Assembly (NCBI RefSeq): GCF_001598355.1
Contig: NZ_BCYU01000032.1
Span: 1-50,453, forward strand
Direction of reading: 5' to 3'
Length of the DNA: 50,453 nucleotides
From: Sphingomonas asaccharolytica NBRC 15499
GTDB taxonomy: Bacteria > Pseudomonadota > Alphaproteobacteria > Sphingomonadales > Sphingomonadaceae
In this document: piece after piece, positions 33,485-42,521 of the stretch
How positions within the stretch are numbered: the first letter of the stretch is position 1
Layout: every line of letters begins with the position of its first letter
The notes under the pieces: model-generated
What the model saw: the letters and a program-made list of their open reading frames with translations, nothing else
Told to the model about the DNA's origin: nothing
Database searches by the model: none
Translations under genes and position numbers: made by a program

Positions 33485-33561
33485 CGGGGCGTGGCGCAGT
33501 CTGGTAGCGCACTGGTCTCGGGGTCCAGGGGTCGTAGGTTCGAATCCTATCGCCCCGACCA
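33485..33561 (+). tRNA. tRNA-Pro (anticodon CGG)
   Basis: The 77-nt gene folds as a normal cloverleaf. Acceptor arm CGGGGCG pairs with CGCCCCG, the D-stem is GCGC/GCGC, the anticodon loop is CTCGGGG with anticodon CGG, the T-arm contains GGTTCGAATCC, and a CCA end is encoded. The last anticodon-stem pair is T-T, a mismatch next to the loop. It reads CCG codons, which are frequent in this genome. No integrase or attachment repeat is adjacent. Confidence 0.97.
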
Positions 33562-33662
33562 TTGCGGCGATCTTCATGCGATAGCGCTGGAGTGGCCCGA
33601 TTAGCTTTCGATCCGCGGTGATCGGATAACGGCGAGGGTTGAGACACCTCCCCTGCCCACCC

Positions 33663-33694
33663 AAAAGCAACGCCGGAACGTATCCGTCCCGGCG
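33663..33694 (-). terminator. Intrinsic terminator of the exporter operon
   Basis: On the minus strand the arms CGCCGGGACG (33694-33685) and CGTTCCGGCG (33680-33671) pair around a 4-nt loop with one wobble, followed by TTGCTTTT (33670-33663). It lies 29 bp after the last permease stop. A TTTT run at 33701 on the other strand may let it also end the tRNA transcript. Confidence 0.7.
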
Positions 33695-33722
33695 CCGCAG
33701 TTTTCAGGCCGTCCCCTGAACT

Positions 33723-36224
33723 CTATTCGTAACGCAACGCCTTGATCGGGCTTGCCTGCGCCACCCGGACAGCGTGGCCGGCGATCGTCCCCGCCGCGAT
33801 GATCACCGCCAGCAAACCCGCCTCGACGAACGGCAGCGGCGTCAGCGTCACACGCGTGTCGAAGCCGTTGAGCCAGCCGCGCATCAACCACCAGGCGATC
33901 GGCCAGGCGACAAGGTTGGCGATCAGCACCGGCCGGCTGAACTGCCAGACGAGCAACCGCACGATGTCGCGCGTGCGCGCGCCGAGCACCTTGCGGATGC
34001 CGATCTCCTTGGTGCGGCGTTCCGCGGTGAACGCTGCAAGCCCGAACAGGCCGAGACAGCCGATCACCACCGCGAGGATCGCGAACATCCCGAACAACTG
34101 CGCGCTCTTCTCATCAATATTGTAAAGGTCGTGGATGATATCCTCGACGAAGCGCGAATTAAGCGGCAGTCCGGGGACCGAGCGCTTCCATACACGCTCT
34201 ACCGTCGCTTGCGCGGTCTGCGGATCGCCGTTGAAGCGCACCATCAGCTGGTTGAACGCGCCGTTGGTGATGAAATAGTAGATGATCGGCTGCACCGGAT
34301 CGCGCGCCGAACGATAGCGCACGTCGCTTACCACACCGACGACATTGGCGGTGACGAAGCCCGCTTCGTTGCTGGCGATGATGTACTGGACCTGCTTGCC
34401 GACCGCCGCGGCTGGAGAAGCGAAGCCGAGGCGCCTGGCGGCCGACTCTGACAGAACGACGTTGAGGCCGCGAGAGACCAAAGCCTTTTCGGCGTTGAGA
34501 TCGGGCGGGTTGGGCAGGGTCGAATCGTCCATCGCGACCGCTTCGGAGAAATTGCGCCCCGCCAGCATGCGCATGCCCAATGTGTCGAAGGCATGGGTAT
34601 CGACGCCATAGACGCCCAGGGTAACCGGTTTGCCGCCGGGCACGTTGACGTCGGTGGTCGAATTGTTGCCCGACGCGATGCCGAGCGACACGCGCGCGGC
34701 GTCGACGATGTCGGGCTGCTTGCGCAATTCCTGCAGCAATGTCGGCGCGGCCGCCTCTACCGGCGCGCGCGCGATGCCGTTGAGCTGGAGCAGCCCGTCG
34801 CGCTTGTACCCTGCGTCGAGGTGCCGCGAATATTCGGTCTGGGCATAGATCACCGACGTGCAGATGATCAGTCCGATCGAGACGGCGAACTGGGTGATGA
34901 CCAGCAGGCTACGGAGCCGCCCACTCCCTTCCGCATCGGCCGCCGACTTGTTGGCCTTGAGGATCCGCGCCGGCTCGAACCGCGACAGATAGAAAGCGGG
35001 ATAGAGACCGCCCGCCAGCCCGACCAGCACGGTCAGCGCGATGACGGGCAACAGGATGCCTGACAGGCCGAAATAGCTGAACGTCATGTCGGCATCGAGA
35101 AAGGCATTGAGCGGCCTGATGGCGAGTTCCGCCAGCGCCAGCGCGATCAGCATCGCAATCGCCGAGACCAGCATCGATTCACCGACGAACTGTGTGATGA
35201 GCTGCTGCCGGCTCGCCCCCAGCACCTTGCGCAACGCCACTTCGCGGGCGCGCTGCGACGCGCGGGCGGTGGCGAGGTTGGTGAAGTTCATGCACGCCAT
35301 CGCCAGGATCAGCAGTGCGACCACAGCAAAGGTCAGCACCGCCTGGCGATTGCCGTTGGGCCGCCCTTGCCCCTGCCCCTTGCTCAGGTGCAGGTCGCGG
35401 ACGTTGATCAGGTGGAAGTCCTCGAACTGGCCGGGATTGGTCACCGGATTGCTGCCGACATCGTCGGGGATGTTGCGCTTTTTCCAGGCGGGGAATTGCG
35501 CCTCGATCGCCTTGGCGTCGCTGCCTGGCTTCAGCCGCACGTACATTTCGCCATTCGACCACGTCCAGGACGTCACCACGTCGGGCGTCTTGCGGAAATA
35601 GTCGGTCGGATCGATCCGCACGACCGTGGTCATGTCGAAATGGCTGTTCTTGGGCAGATCCTTGAACACGCCGGTCACGCGATAGTCGGCGGTCATGTCA
35701 CCCGCCGCGATGGTAAGGGTCTTGCCCAAAGGGTCGGTATTACCGAACCGCGCACCGGCCTCGCTCTCGCTCAGCACGATCGAATGCGGATCATCGAGCG
35801 CGGTCGCGCCATTGCCGCGCACGAAAGGCACGCGCACGATGTCGAACAATGGGCCATCAGTGATCAGCGCCTTCTTGGCGGCGGTCGGCGTACCGTCTTG
35901 GAGGAAGGTCACGTTCTGCGACGACGCCCAGACCACGCGGTCGATCTGCGGGAAGTCCTTTTTGAGCGCGCCGCCCGCGACATAGGCGGTGGTCAGCGAC
36001 GTGCCGGGCTGTTGCCCGCCTGGCGACGGCAGATATTCGGTCGCCAGCTCATAAGTGTTTCCGGCCTCCGGCAGCCAATTGTCATAGCTGAACTCGTATC
36101 GGACATAGGTCAGAATCAGCAGACACGCGGCCAGGCCGATCGCCAGTCCGGCGATGTTGATCACGGCATAAACCCGGTTCTTGAGCAGGGCACGGATGCC
36201 GACCGTCAGGTAATTGCGCCACAT
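33723..36224 (-). CDS. ABC exporter permease, MacB/FtsX type (second copy)
   Basis: The 833-residue permease has two MacB/FtsX modules. The first has helix 1 (INIAGLAIGLAACLLILTYV), a large periplasmic domain (about 50-280), then three helices (about 290-410) around ARASQRAREVALRKVLGASR. A second module follows: helix near 435, periplasmic part, and C-terminal helices with ERRTKEIGIRKVLGARTRDI. It spans the inner membrane and couples to the ATPase at 38769. It lies 10 bp after its paralogue, with AGGAGAG before the ATG, and is clearly homologous to it along the whole length, so the two arose by tandem duplication. It ends the operon. Confidence 0.92.
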   Translation of the reverse strand: MWRNYLTVGIRALLKNRVYAVINIAGLAIGLAACLLILTYVRYEFSYDNWLPEAGNTYELATEYLPSPGGQQPGTSLTTAYVAGGALKKDFPQIDRVVWASSQNVTFLQDGTPTAAKKALITDGPLFDIVRVPFVRGNGATALDDPHSIVLSESEAGARFGNTDPLGKTLTIAAGDMTADYRVTGVFKDLPKNSHFDMTTVVRIDPTDYFRKTPDVVTSWTWSNGEMYVRLKPGSDAKAIEAQFPAWKKRNIPDDVGSNPVTNPGQFEDFHLINVRDLHLSKGQGQGRPNGNRQAVLTFAVVALLILAMACMNFTNLATARASQRAREVALRKVLGASRQQLITQFVGESMLVSAIAMLIALALAELAIRPLNAFLDADMTFSYFGLSGILLPVIALTVLVGLAGGLYPAFYLSRFEPARILKANKSAADAEGSGRLRSLLVITQFAVSIGLIICTSVIYAQTEYSRHLDAGYKRDGLLQLNGIARAPVEAAAPTLLQELRKQPDIVDAARVSLGIASGNNSTTDVNVPGGKPVTLGVYGVDTHAFDTLGMRMLAGRNFSEAVAMDDSTLPNPPDLNAEKALVSRGLNVVLSESAARRLGFASPAAAVGKQVQYIIASNEAGFVTANVVGVVSDVRYRSARDPVQPIIYYFITNGAFNQLMVRFNGDPQTAQATVERVWKRSVPGLPLNSRFVEDIIHDLYNIDEKSAQLFGMFAILAVVIGCLGLFGLAAFTAERRTKEIGIRKVLGARTRDIVRLLVWQFSRPVLIANLVAWPIAWWLMRGWLNGFDTRVTLTPLPFVEAGLLAVIIAAGTIAGHAVRVAQASPIKALRYE

Positions 36225-36234
36225 CGGGGCTCTC

Positions 36235-38742
36235 CTATTCGTACCGCAAAGCGTTGATCGGGTTGGTGCGCGCGACGCGGATGGCGTGACCCGCGACGGT
36301 CGCCAGCGCGATGCCGAGCGTCAGCGCGCCGGCGACGGCAAACGGTGTCGGGCCGAGCGCGATCCGCGTATCGAAGCCGTTGAGCCAGTCCCGCATCAGC
36401 CACCAGGCGACCGGCCAGGCGATCAGATTGGCGATCAGCACCGGCCGGCTGAACTGCCAGACCAGCAACCGCACGATGTCGAGGGTGCGCGCGCCCAGCA
36501 CCTTGCGGATGCCGATCTCCTTCGTCCGCCGCGCAGCGGTGAACACAGCAAGCCCGAACAGGCCCAGGCACCCGATCACCACCGCGAGGATTGCGAACGC
36601 CGCGAACAATTGGCCGCGCGCCGCCTCTCGCTCATATTGCTGGCGCACCAGGTCGTCGGCGAAGCTCGCCTTGAACGGCACGTCGGGGATTTGGCGTCGC
36701 CACACCTGCTCGACCGCGTCGCGTATCGCCGCTGGCGCCACGCCGGCATAGCGAACCGCGATCTGGCTGAAGCCGTTGCGCTGCATGACATAGACGATCG
36801 GCTGCAACGGCTCGCGCAGCGACCGGAAGCGGGCGTCCGACACCACGCCGACGATCGTGCATGGCACCTGGCCGAATTCGGGCAGCGTGAGCTTTCCCAC
36901 CATCTGCTTGCCGATGGCGGCTTTGACGTCGGTGAAGCCCAGGCGATGCGCGGCGCTTTCGCTGACGACGACGTTGAGGCCGCGGGCAACGAGTGCTCGT
37001 TCGGCGTCCGGATTGACCGGATGCGGTGTCGTTCCATCGTCCCGGCCATAGTTCAGCGAGAAGTCGCGACCCGCCAGGATCCGCATTCCCATCGCCTGGA
37101 AAAAGCCCTCCTGCACGCCGTAAGTGCCGAGATCGATCGTGGTCGAACTGCCGGCCAGGAAGAATGAGGTGATCGAATTATTGCCCGGCGCGACCGCGAT
37201 CTGCGTTCCCGCCGCGGCGCGCACGCCCGGCAGCTTGCGGATCTGCGCCACCAGCGACCAGGCCTGGTCATCCGTCACCCCGCGAAAGGAGAGGTTCGCG
37301 ACCTGGAGCAGGCCATCGCGGCGATAGCCGGCATCGATCGTGCGGGCGTAGACCGTCTGGGCGTAGATCACGCTGGTGCACACGATCAGCGCGATCGACA
37401 CCGCGAATTGCCCGATCACCAGCACGTTGCGCAGCCTGCCCGAGCCTTGCGAGTCCGCAGCCGATTTATTGGCCTTGAGGATTTTCGCCGGCTCGAAGCG
37501 CGACAGATAGACCGCGGGATAAAGGCCGCCGATCACCCCGACCAGCAGCACCAATGCGATGCCCGGCAGCAGGACGCCGCCAAGCCCGAAATAGTGCAAC
37601 TGGATGTTGGCATCGAGGAAGCGGTTGAAGGACGGCAGGATCAGTTCGACAGCGGTGAACGCAACCAGCAGCGAGATCAGCGAGACCAATATCGATTCAC
37701 CGACGAACTGGACGATCAACTGGCGCGGGCTGGCGCCGAGCACCTTGCGCAGCGCCACTTCGCGGGCGCGCTGCGACGCGCGGGCTGTGGCCAGGTTGAC
37801 GAAGTTGACGCAGGCCATGCCGAGCACGAGCATCGCGATGATGGCGAAGGTCGTCACCGTGGCATTGTCGTTGCCCGGCGTCATCGCGCCATTCTGCGCC
37901 TTGCCGAGGTGGATGTCGCGCAGATTGACGAGCTTGTAATCCTGCCCGTCGCCAGGATTGTAGCGCTGGCCGTTGGTCACCGTGTCGGGGATGTTGCGCT
38001 TCTTCCACGCCGGCATCTGCGCCCTGATCGCATCGATATCGGCGCCTGGCCGCAGCTTGAAATAGTGCCAGCCTTCCTGGTCGTCCCAATTGGTCAGGAC
38101 CTGGGTCCGGTCGGCGAACTGAACGTCCATGTCGAACCGGGCGACCATCGCCGCGCTGAAACTGCTGTTCTTGGGGATGTCCTTGAATATGCCGGTGACG
38201 CGGTAATCGACGTTGCCATTATTATCGACGACGGTCAGCGTCTTGCCGATCGGATCGGCATTGCCGAACCGCCGTTTAGCCTCGCTTTCGCTCAGCACCA
38301 TCGAATGCGTGTCGTTGAGCGCATTATGCGCATCGCCCTTCACGAACGGCACCTGGATGATATCGAAGATGTTGCCGTCGACCATCCGGAGCAGGCCCTG
38401 CGACGGTTCGCCGTCCTGGATCACAATCGGAGAGAAGCCCCGGACGAACACGACCTTCTCGATCTGGGGAAAGTCCTTCGCCAGCGCCCGTCCCGCGGCG
38501 AGCGAACTCATCTGCAGGTACATCTCCTCCCCGCCTTGCGGCGTGGGGTGATAATAGGTCTGCAGCTGGTAGGCCTGATCGGTGCCCTTCGGCCACCCGT
38601 CATAGCTCTCCTCGTAGCGGACGTAGAGCAGGATCAGCACGCACGCCGCCAACCCGATGGCGAGGCCGAGGACGTTGATCGCCGCATAGACGCGGCTCTT
38701 GAGCAGCGAGCGGATGCCGACAATGAGATAGTTGCGCCACAT
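36235..38742 (-). CDS. ABC exporter permease, MacB/FtsX type (first copy)
   Basis: The 835-residue protein has the same double-module layout as the gene at 33723-36224: helix 1 (INVLGLAIGLAACVLILLYV), periplasmic domain, helices around ARASQRAREVALRKVLGASP, a second periplasmic domain, and C-terminal helices with ARRTKEIGIRKVLGARTLDI. Membrane parts are almost identical between the two copies, while the periplasmic parts differ more, which suggests they pair as a heterodimer with different outside surfaces. GGAGAC precedes the ATG. The ATPase gene ends 26 bp upstream. The substrate is unknown; such exporters often move peptides, antibiotics or envelope components. Confidence 0.92.
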   Translation of the reverse strand: MWRNYLIVGIRSLLKSRVYAAINVLGLAIGLAACVLILLYVRYEESYDGWPKGTDQAYQLQTYYHPTPQGGEEMYLQMSSLAAGRALAKDFPQIEKVVFVRGFSPIVIQDGEPSQGLLRMVDGNIFDIIQVPFVKGDAHNALNDTHSMVLSESEAKRRFGNADPIGKTLTVVDNNGNVDYRVTGIFKDIPKNSSFSAAMVARFDMDVQFADRTQVLTNWDDQEGWHYFKLRPGADIDAIRAQMPAWKKRNIPDTVTNGQRYNPGDGQDYKLVNLRDIHLGKAQNGAMTPGNDNATVTTFAIIAMLVLGMACVNFVNLATARASQRAREVALRKVLGASPRQLIVQFVGESILVSLISLLVAFTAVELILPSFNRFLDANIQLHYFGLGGVLLPGIALVLLVGVIGGLYPAVYLSRFEPAKILKANKSAADSQGSGRLRNVLVIGQFAVSIALIVCTSVIYAQTVYARTIDAGYRRDGLLQVANLSFRGVTDDQAWSLVAQIRKLPGVRAAAGTQIAVAPGNNSITSFFLAGSSTTIDLGTYGVQEGFFQAMGMRILAGRDFSLNYGRDDGTTPHPVNPDAERALVARGLNVVVSESAAHRLGFTDVKAAIGKQMVGKLTLPEFGQVPCTIVGVVSDARFRSLREPLQPIVYVMQRNGFSQIAVRYAGVAPAAIRDAVEQVWRRQIPDVPFKASFADDLVRQQYEREAARGQLFAAFAILAVVIGCLGLFGLAVFTAARRTKEIGIRKVLGARTLDIVRLLVWQFSRPVLIANLIAWPVAWWLMRDWLNGFDTRIALGPTPFAVAGALTLGIALATVAGHAIRVARTNPINALRYE

Positions 38743-38768
38743 CGCAATGTCTCCGAGGAGATTGAGGG

Positions 38769-39454
<686 letters not shown>

Positions 39455-39458
<4 letters not shown>

Positions 39459-40777
39459 TCCTTCGCGTTCGAAAGGTCGAGCCGATCCTTGTCGGCAAAA
39501 CCGGTATAGGGACTGGTGATCACACGCTCGCCGGCATCGAGCCCGTCGAGCACTTCGATAAAATCGGGATTGCGGCGGCCAAGTCGGACCTGCCGCTTCA
39601 CCGCGCTGTTGCCGTCGGGAGCGACGACGAAGACATAGGCGCCGCCGCTCTCGTTATAGAAGGCACCGTTCGGGATCAGCTTGGCCGGCGCGGGATCGCC
39701 CAGCGTCAGCTTCGCCTGCAGCGTCTGGCCGCGCTGCACGCCTTGCGGCTCGTCGCCGAGGAATTGCAGATCGACCTGGAACTGGCCGTTCTGCACCTGC
39801 GGATAGATTTTCATCACGCGCGCGCGGAAGGTCTTGCCGTTCCAATCGACGCTCGCCGACTGATTGACCTGAACGCGGCCGAGATAGAATTCATCGACGC
39901 CGGCCTGGAGCTTGTTCTTGCCCGGCGAGTCGATCTGGCCGATCCGCTCGCCACGCTGGAGCGACTGGCCAATCTGGATCGAGAAGCCCGACAATTTGCC
40001 GGTCACCGGCGCCTTGAGATTAAGTGCATCGAGGTTGGTGCGCGCGATGCCCAGACCCGCCGACATCGACTTCATCGACGCCTTCTGCTGATCGAGCTGG
40101 CCCGACTGCAGCCGCTCATCGCTTGACTGGCTGCGCTGGAGAACTGCGAGGCGGCGCTGCTGATATTGGTAATTGTCGGTCGTGTCGTTGAATTGCTTGC
40201 CCGACACATAACCCTTCGCCGCCAGCGGCGCCTCGCGCTCATATTGGCGGCGCGCGGTGGTGAGCGCGAGCTGGGCATCGAGGATCGCGCGTTCATTGGC
40301 CAAGCGGGTCTGCGACAGCGCCAGCTCCTGGCTGCGCATATTGTTGATCTGCTGCTCGACCTCGGTCTGGCGGGCGAGCGTCGAGAGCTGAAGCTCGGCG
40401 TTGGAGAGCATCGCGATCGGCTGACCGGCAACGACATCGGTGCCATCCTCGACCAGCACCTTGTCGACCCGCCCGCCCTCGATCGAATCGATATAGACGG
40501 TGAGCAAAGGCGTGACCTTGGCGCGCAACGGGATGAAATCCTCGAACCGGCCGGTCTGCACGGTCGAGATCGTCAGGCGATTCTTGGTCACCGTCTGCGA
40601 TCCCGCGCCGGGCATGAACCACCAGAACAGCAAGGCGAGCACCAGCACTGCGCCGGCGCCGATCGCGATCTTGACGTTGCGCGACAGGCCGCGGCGCTCG
40701 ACCACCTTGTCCATCTGGCTGCCGCTGACCGCCCGGTCAGTGGTGGCCGACGCCGCCTTCAACGACGCGATATTCAC
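39455..40777 (-). CDS. Periplasmic membrane fusion (HlyD/MacA-type) protein
   Basis: The 440-residue protein has a cytoplasmic tail, one membrane helix at about 36-55 (IAIGAGAVLVLALLFWWFMP), a lipoyl/barrel-sandwich part (about 75-120), a long coiled coil rich in Gln, Ala and Arg (about 125-230) and beta-barrel domains to the end. It would bridge the inner-membrane ABC permeases to an outer-membrane channel; no TolC gene is in the window. The GTG start at 40777 is preceded by GGGAG and overlaps the stop of the 74-residue ORF as GTGA. An ATG at 40714 is possible but has a poorer ribosome site. Confidence 0.9.
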
Positions 40778-40998
40778 GACCGCTCGCTCCCGATTTGCAG
40801 CAGGAATAAAGAGTGTCCGTTTCCGGACACGGGTGTCCGGAAACGGACAGTGTCACTCTGGAGCGAGAAGGCGATCCTGACCGAGGAAATCTGGATCGCG
40901 CCGCTCCAGTGCGACGCCGGCTGAAAGAACAGCACCCAGCTCACGCCGAGTAACACGAGCACCGTGAGGAGTTTGCGGTTGGCTGTCGTGTCTTTCAT
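40774..40998 (-). CDS. Candidate 74-residue membrane leader protein of the exporter operon
   Basis: The ORF starts at ATG 40998 and encodes MKDTTANRKLLTVLVLLGVS followed by WVLFFQP, a single hydrophobic helix at about residues 9-26, then a polar tail. Three points favour it: its ATG lies about 25 bp behind the start predicted for the sigma-54 promoter at 41034-41049; its TGA overlaps the GTG of the membrane fusion gene (GTGA); and it reads the same way as that operon. Against it: the ribosome site is weak (GGACAG), and its 3' half overlaps two regulatory boxes at 40814-40849, which forces part of its sequence. It may be a real small protein or only a translated leader. Confidence 0.4.
   Translation of the reverse strand: MKDTTANRKLLTVLVLLGVSWVLFFQPASHWSGAIQISSVRIAFSLQSDTVRFRTPVSGNGHSLFLLQIGSERS
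40814..40849. promoter_or_regulatory. Paired TGTCCG-N4-CGGACA boxes (candidate enhancer sites, pair A)
   Basis: TGTCCG-TTTC-CGGACA (40814-40829) and TGTCCG-GAAA-CGGACA (40834-40849) are each perfect dyads, 20 bp centre to centre. Together they form a perfect 17-bp inverted repeat around GG. The spacing puts two dimers on the same helix face, as at NtrC-type enhancers. The pair lies about 270-300 bp upstream of the start predicted for the regulator gene. Confidence 0.75.
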
Positions 40999-41033
40999 CG
41001 GTTCTGTCCACTTGATTAGGTTGTCCCTCCCTC

Positions 41034-41049
41034 AGCACGATGCGTGCCA
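41034..41049 (-). promoter_or_regulatory. Sigma-54 (-24/-12) promoter of the exporter operon
   Basis: On the minus strand the sequence is TGGCACG-CATC-GTGCT, against the consensus TGGCACG-N4-TTGCW. The essential GG and GC are present with exactly 10 bp between them, and only one T of the -12 element differs. Transcription would start near 41023 and run into the 74-residue ORF and the membrane fusion gene. The intact box at 41105-41120 is centred about 90 bp upstream, a normal enhancer distance. Confidence 0.65.
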
Positions 41050-41088
41050 AAAGCCTTTTCGCCTCCGAACCAACTCAGTGCTCGACAC

Positions 41089-41104
41089 TGGCACGGAAAT
41101 TGAT
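41089..41104 (+). promoter_or_regulatory. Near-sigma-54 promoter facing the response regulator
   Basis: TGGCACG-GAAA-TTGAT matches the sigma-54 consensus TGGCACG-N4-TTGCW except that the C of the essential -12 GC is A. It would start transcription near 41115, inside the box at 41105-41120 and 27 bp before the regulator ATG. It could be a weakened sigma-54 promoter or a decayed one. Confidence 0.45.
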
Positions 41105-41141
41105 TGTCCGTATTCGGACAGTAGCTGTACGGAAGCGGGCA
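41105..41141. promoter_or_regulatory. TGTCCG-N4-CGGACA boxes, pair B (one exact, one degenerate)
   Basis: TGTCCG-TATT-CGGACA (41105-41120) is exact; TGTACG-GAAG-CGGGCA (41126-41141) has two changes. They are 21 bp apart centre to centre, again two helical turns. The degenerate box ends directly at the ATG at 41142 and overlaps its ribosome site GGAAG. The pair lies upstream of the exporter promoter and over the leader of the regulator gene. Confidence 0.7.
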
Positions 41142-42521
41142 ATGGCAGCACCGGAATTCGATCTCTGCATCATCGTCGATGACGACGAGGATATCCTGGT
41201 GGCGGCGCGGCTCGCGCTACGCGGGCTGTTTCGCGAGCTGATCACCGTGTCGTCGCCCGAGCGCGCGATCGCCGCCACCGCCGGGCGCCAACCCGACGTC
41301 ATCCTGCTCGACGCCAATTTCGCCCGTGGCGCGACCGATGCGCGCGAGGGGCTGGCGCTGCTCGACCGGCTGCTGACCAACGATCCCGAGGCGATCGTGG
41401 TGATGATCACCGCGCATGCCGGGGTGAATGTCGCGGTCGAGGCGATGAAGCGCGGCGCGACGGACTTCGTCTCCAAGCCGTGGGAGAATGAGCGGCTGGT
41501 CCAGACGGTGCGCACCGCCGCCGCTTTGCGCCGGTCGCGCACGGCCGCCGACGCGCCGTCGCCGACGCCGGCATTGTCGAGCGCGGCGCGCGGGCCATCG
41601 CCGCTGATCGGCAGTGCCCCCTCGATGGCGCGCGTCCATTCGCTGATCGCGCGCGCCGCGCCGACCGAAGCGAATGTCCTGGTGCTCGGGGAAAACGGCA
41701 CCGGCAAGGAACTGGTCGCACGCGCGCTGCATCAGCAATCGCACCGCGCCGATCGCGAGATGGTGACCGTCGACCTCGGCGCGGTCGCGACCGAGCTGAT
41801 CGACTCCGAATTGTTCGGTCATGTCAAAGGCGCGTTCACCGACGCGCGCAGCGACCGCGTCGGCCGCATCCAGGCGGCCGATGGCGGTACCTTGTTCCTC
41901 GACGAGATCGGCAATCTGCCGCTCCATCTGCAGCCCAAATTGCTGACCGTGCTCGAACAGCGCAAGGTCACGCCGGTCGGGGCGAACCAGCCGATCCCGG
42001 TCGATATCCGGGTGATCGCGGCAACCAACATGACCCCGGCGATGTTGCGCGATGAGCGTCAGTTCCGCCAGGATCTGCTGTTCCGGCTCAATACGGTGGA
42101 GATCGACCTGCCGCCGCTGCGCGACCGCCGCGAGGATGTGCCGGCGCTGATCGACCATTATCTCAGCCTTTATGCCGAGCGGTACAAGCGACCGCGCCCC
42201 GAATTGTCGCCACAAGCGCTGGGAGCGTTGGTCGCGCATGACTGGCCGGGCAATGTCCGCGCGTTGCGTCATGCTGTCGAACGCGCGGTGATCCTGGCCG
42301 GCGATGGGCCGCTCGAGAGCGACGCCTTCGCGCTCGCCCCGGCGGCGACGCCGCGCGTCACCGCCGAGCCGGCAATGTCGGACCTCAATCTCGATCGCGT
42401 CGAGCGGCGGTTGGTCGAGGAAGCGCTGAAGAAGCACGGCTATAACATCTCGTCCGCCGCGCACGAGCTCGGCCTGTCGCGGGCCGCGCTCTATCGCCGA
42501 ATGGAGAAGCATGGGCTTTGA
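41142..42521 (+). CDS. NtrC-family response regulator (receiver, AAA+, Fis-type HTH)
   Basis: The 459-residue regulator has a receiver domain (acidic D13-D15, phosphorylation site D57 in ILLDANF, T90, K112), an AAA+ sigma-54-activation domain (about 150-385; Walker A GENGTGKE at 183-190, Walker B LFLDEI at 251-256) and a C-terminal Fis-like helix-turn-helix ([20 protein letters not shown]). The sigma-54 contact loop, normally GAFTGA, reads GAFTDA at 230-235. The start at 41142 follows GGAAG. It is divergent from the exporter operon and overlaps the kinase gene by 11 bp. It probably binds the TGTCCG-N4-CGGACA boxes and activates the exporter; both are inferred from position. Confidence 0.92.
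   Translation: MAAPEFDLCIIVDDDEDILVAARLALRGLFRELITVSSPERAIAATAGRQPDVILLDANFARGATDAREGLALLDRLLTNDPEAIVVMITAHAGVNVAVEAMKRGATDFVSKPWENERLVQTVRTAAALRRSRTAADAPSPTPALSSAARGPSPLIGSAPSMARVHSLIARAAPTEANVLVLGENGTGKELVARALHQQSHRADREMVTVDLGAVATELIDSELFGHVKGAFTDARSDRVGRIQAADGGTLFLDEIGNLPLHLQPKLLTVLEQRKVTPVGANQPIPVDIRVIAATNMTPAMLRDERQFRQDLLFRLNTVEIDLPPLRDRREDVPALIDHYLSLYAERYKRPRPELSPQALGALVAHDWPGNVRALRHAVERAVILAGDGPLESDAFALAPAATPRVTAEPAMSDLNLDRVERRLVEEALKKHGYNISSAAHELGLSRAALYRRMEKHGL

Noticed and set aside
33485..33561. tRNA-Pro as the attachment site of the integrase remnant
   Set aside because: The integrase fragment is about 11.6 kb away with conserved operons between, and I saw no repeat of the tRNA 3' end beside it.
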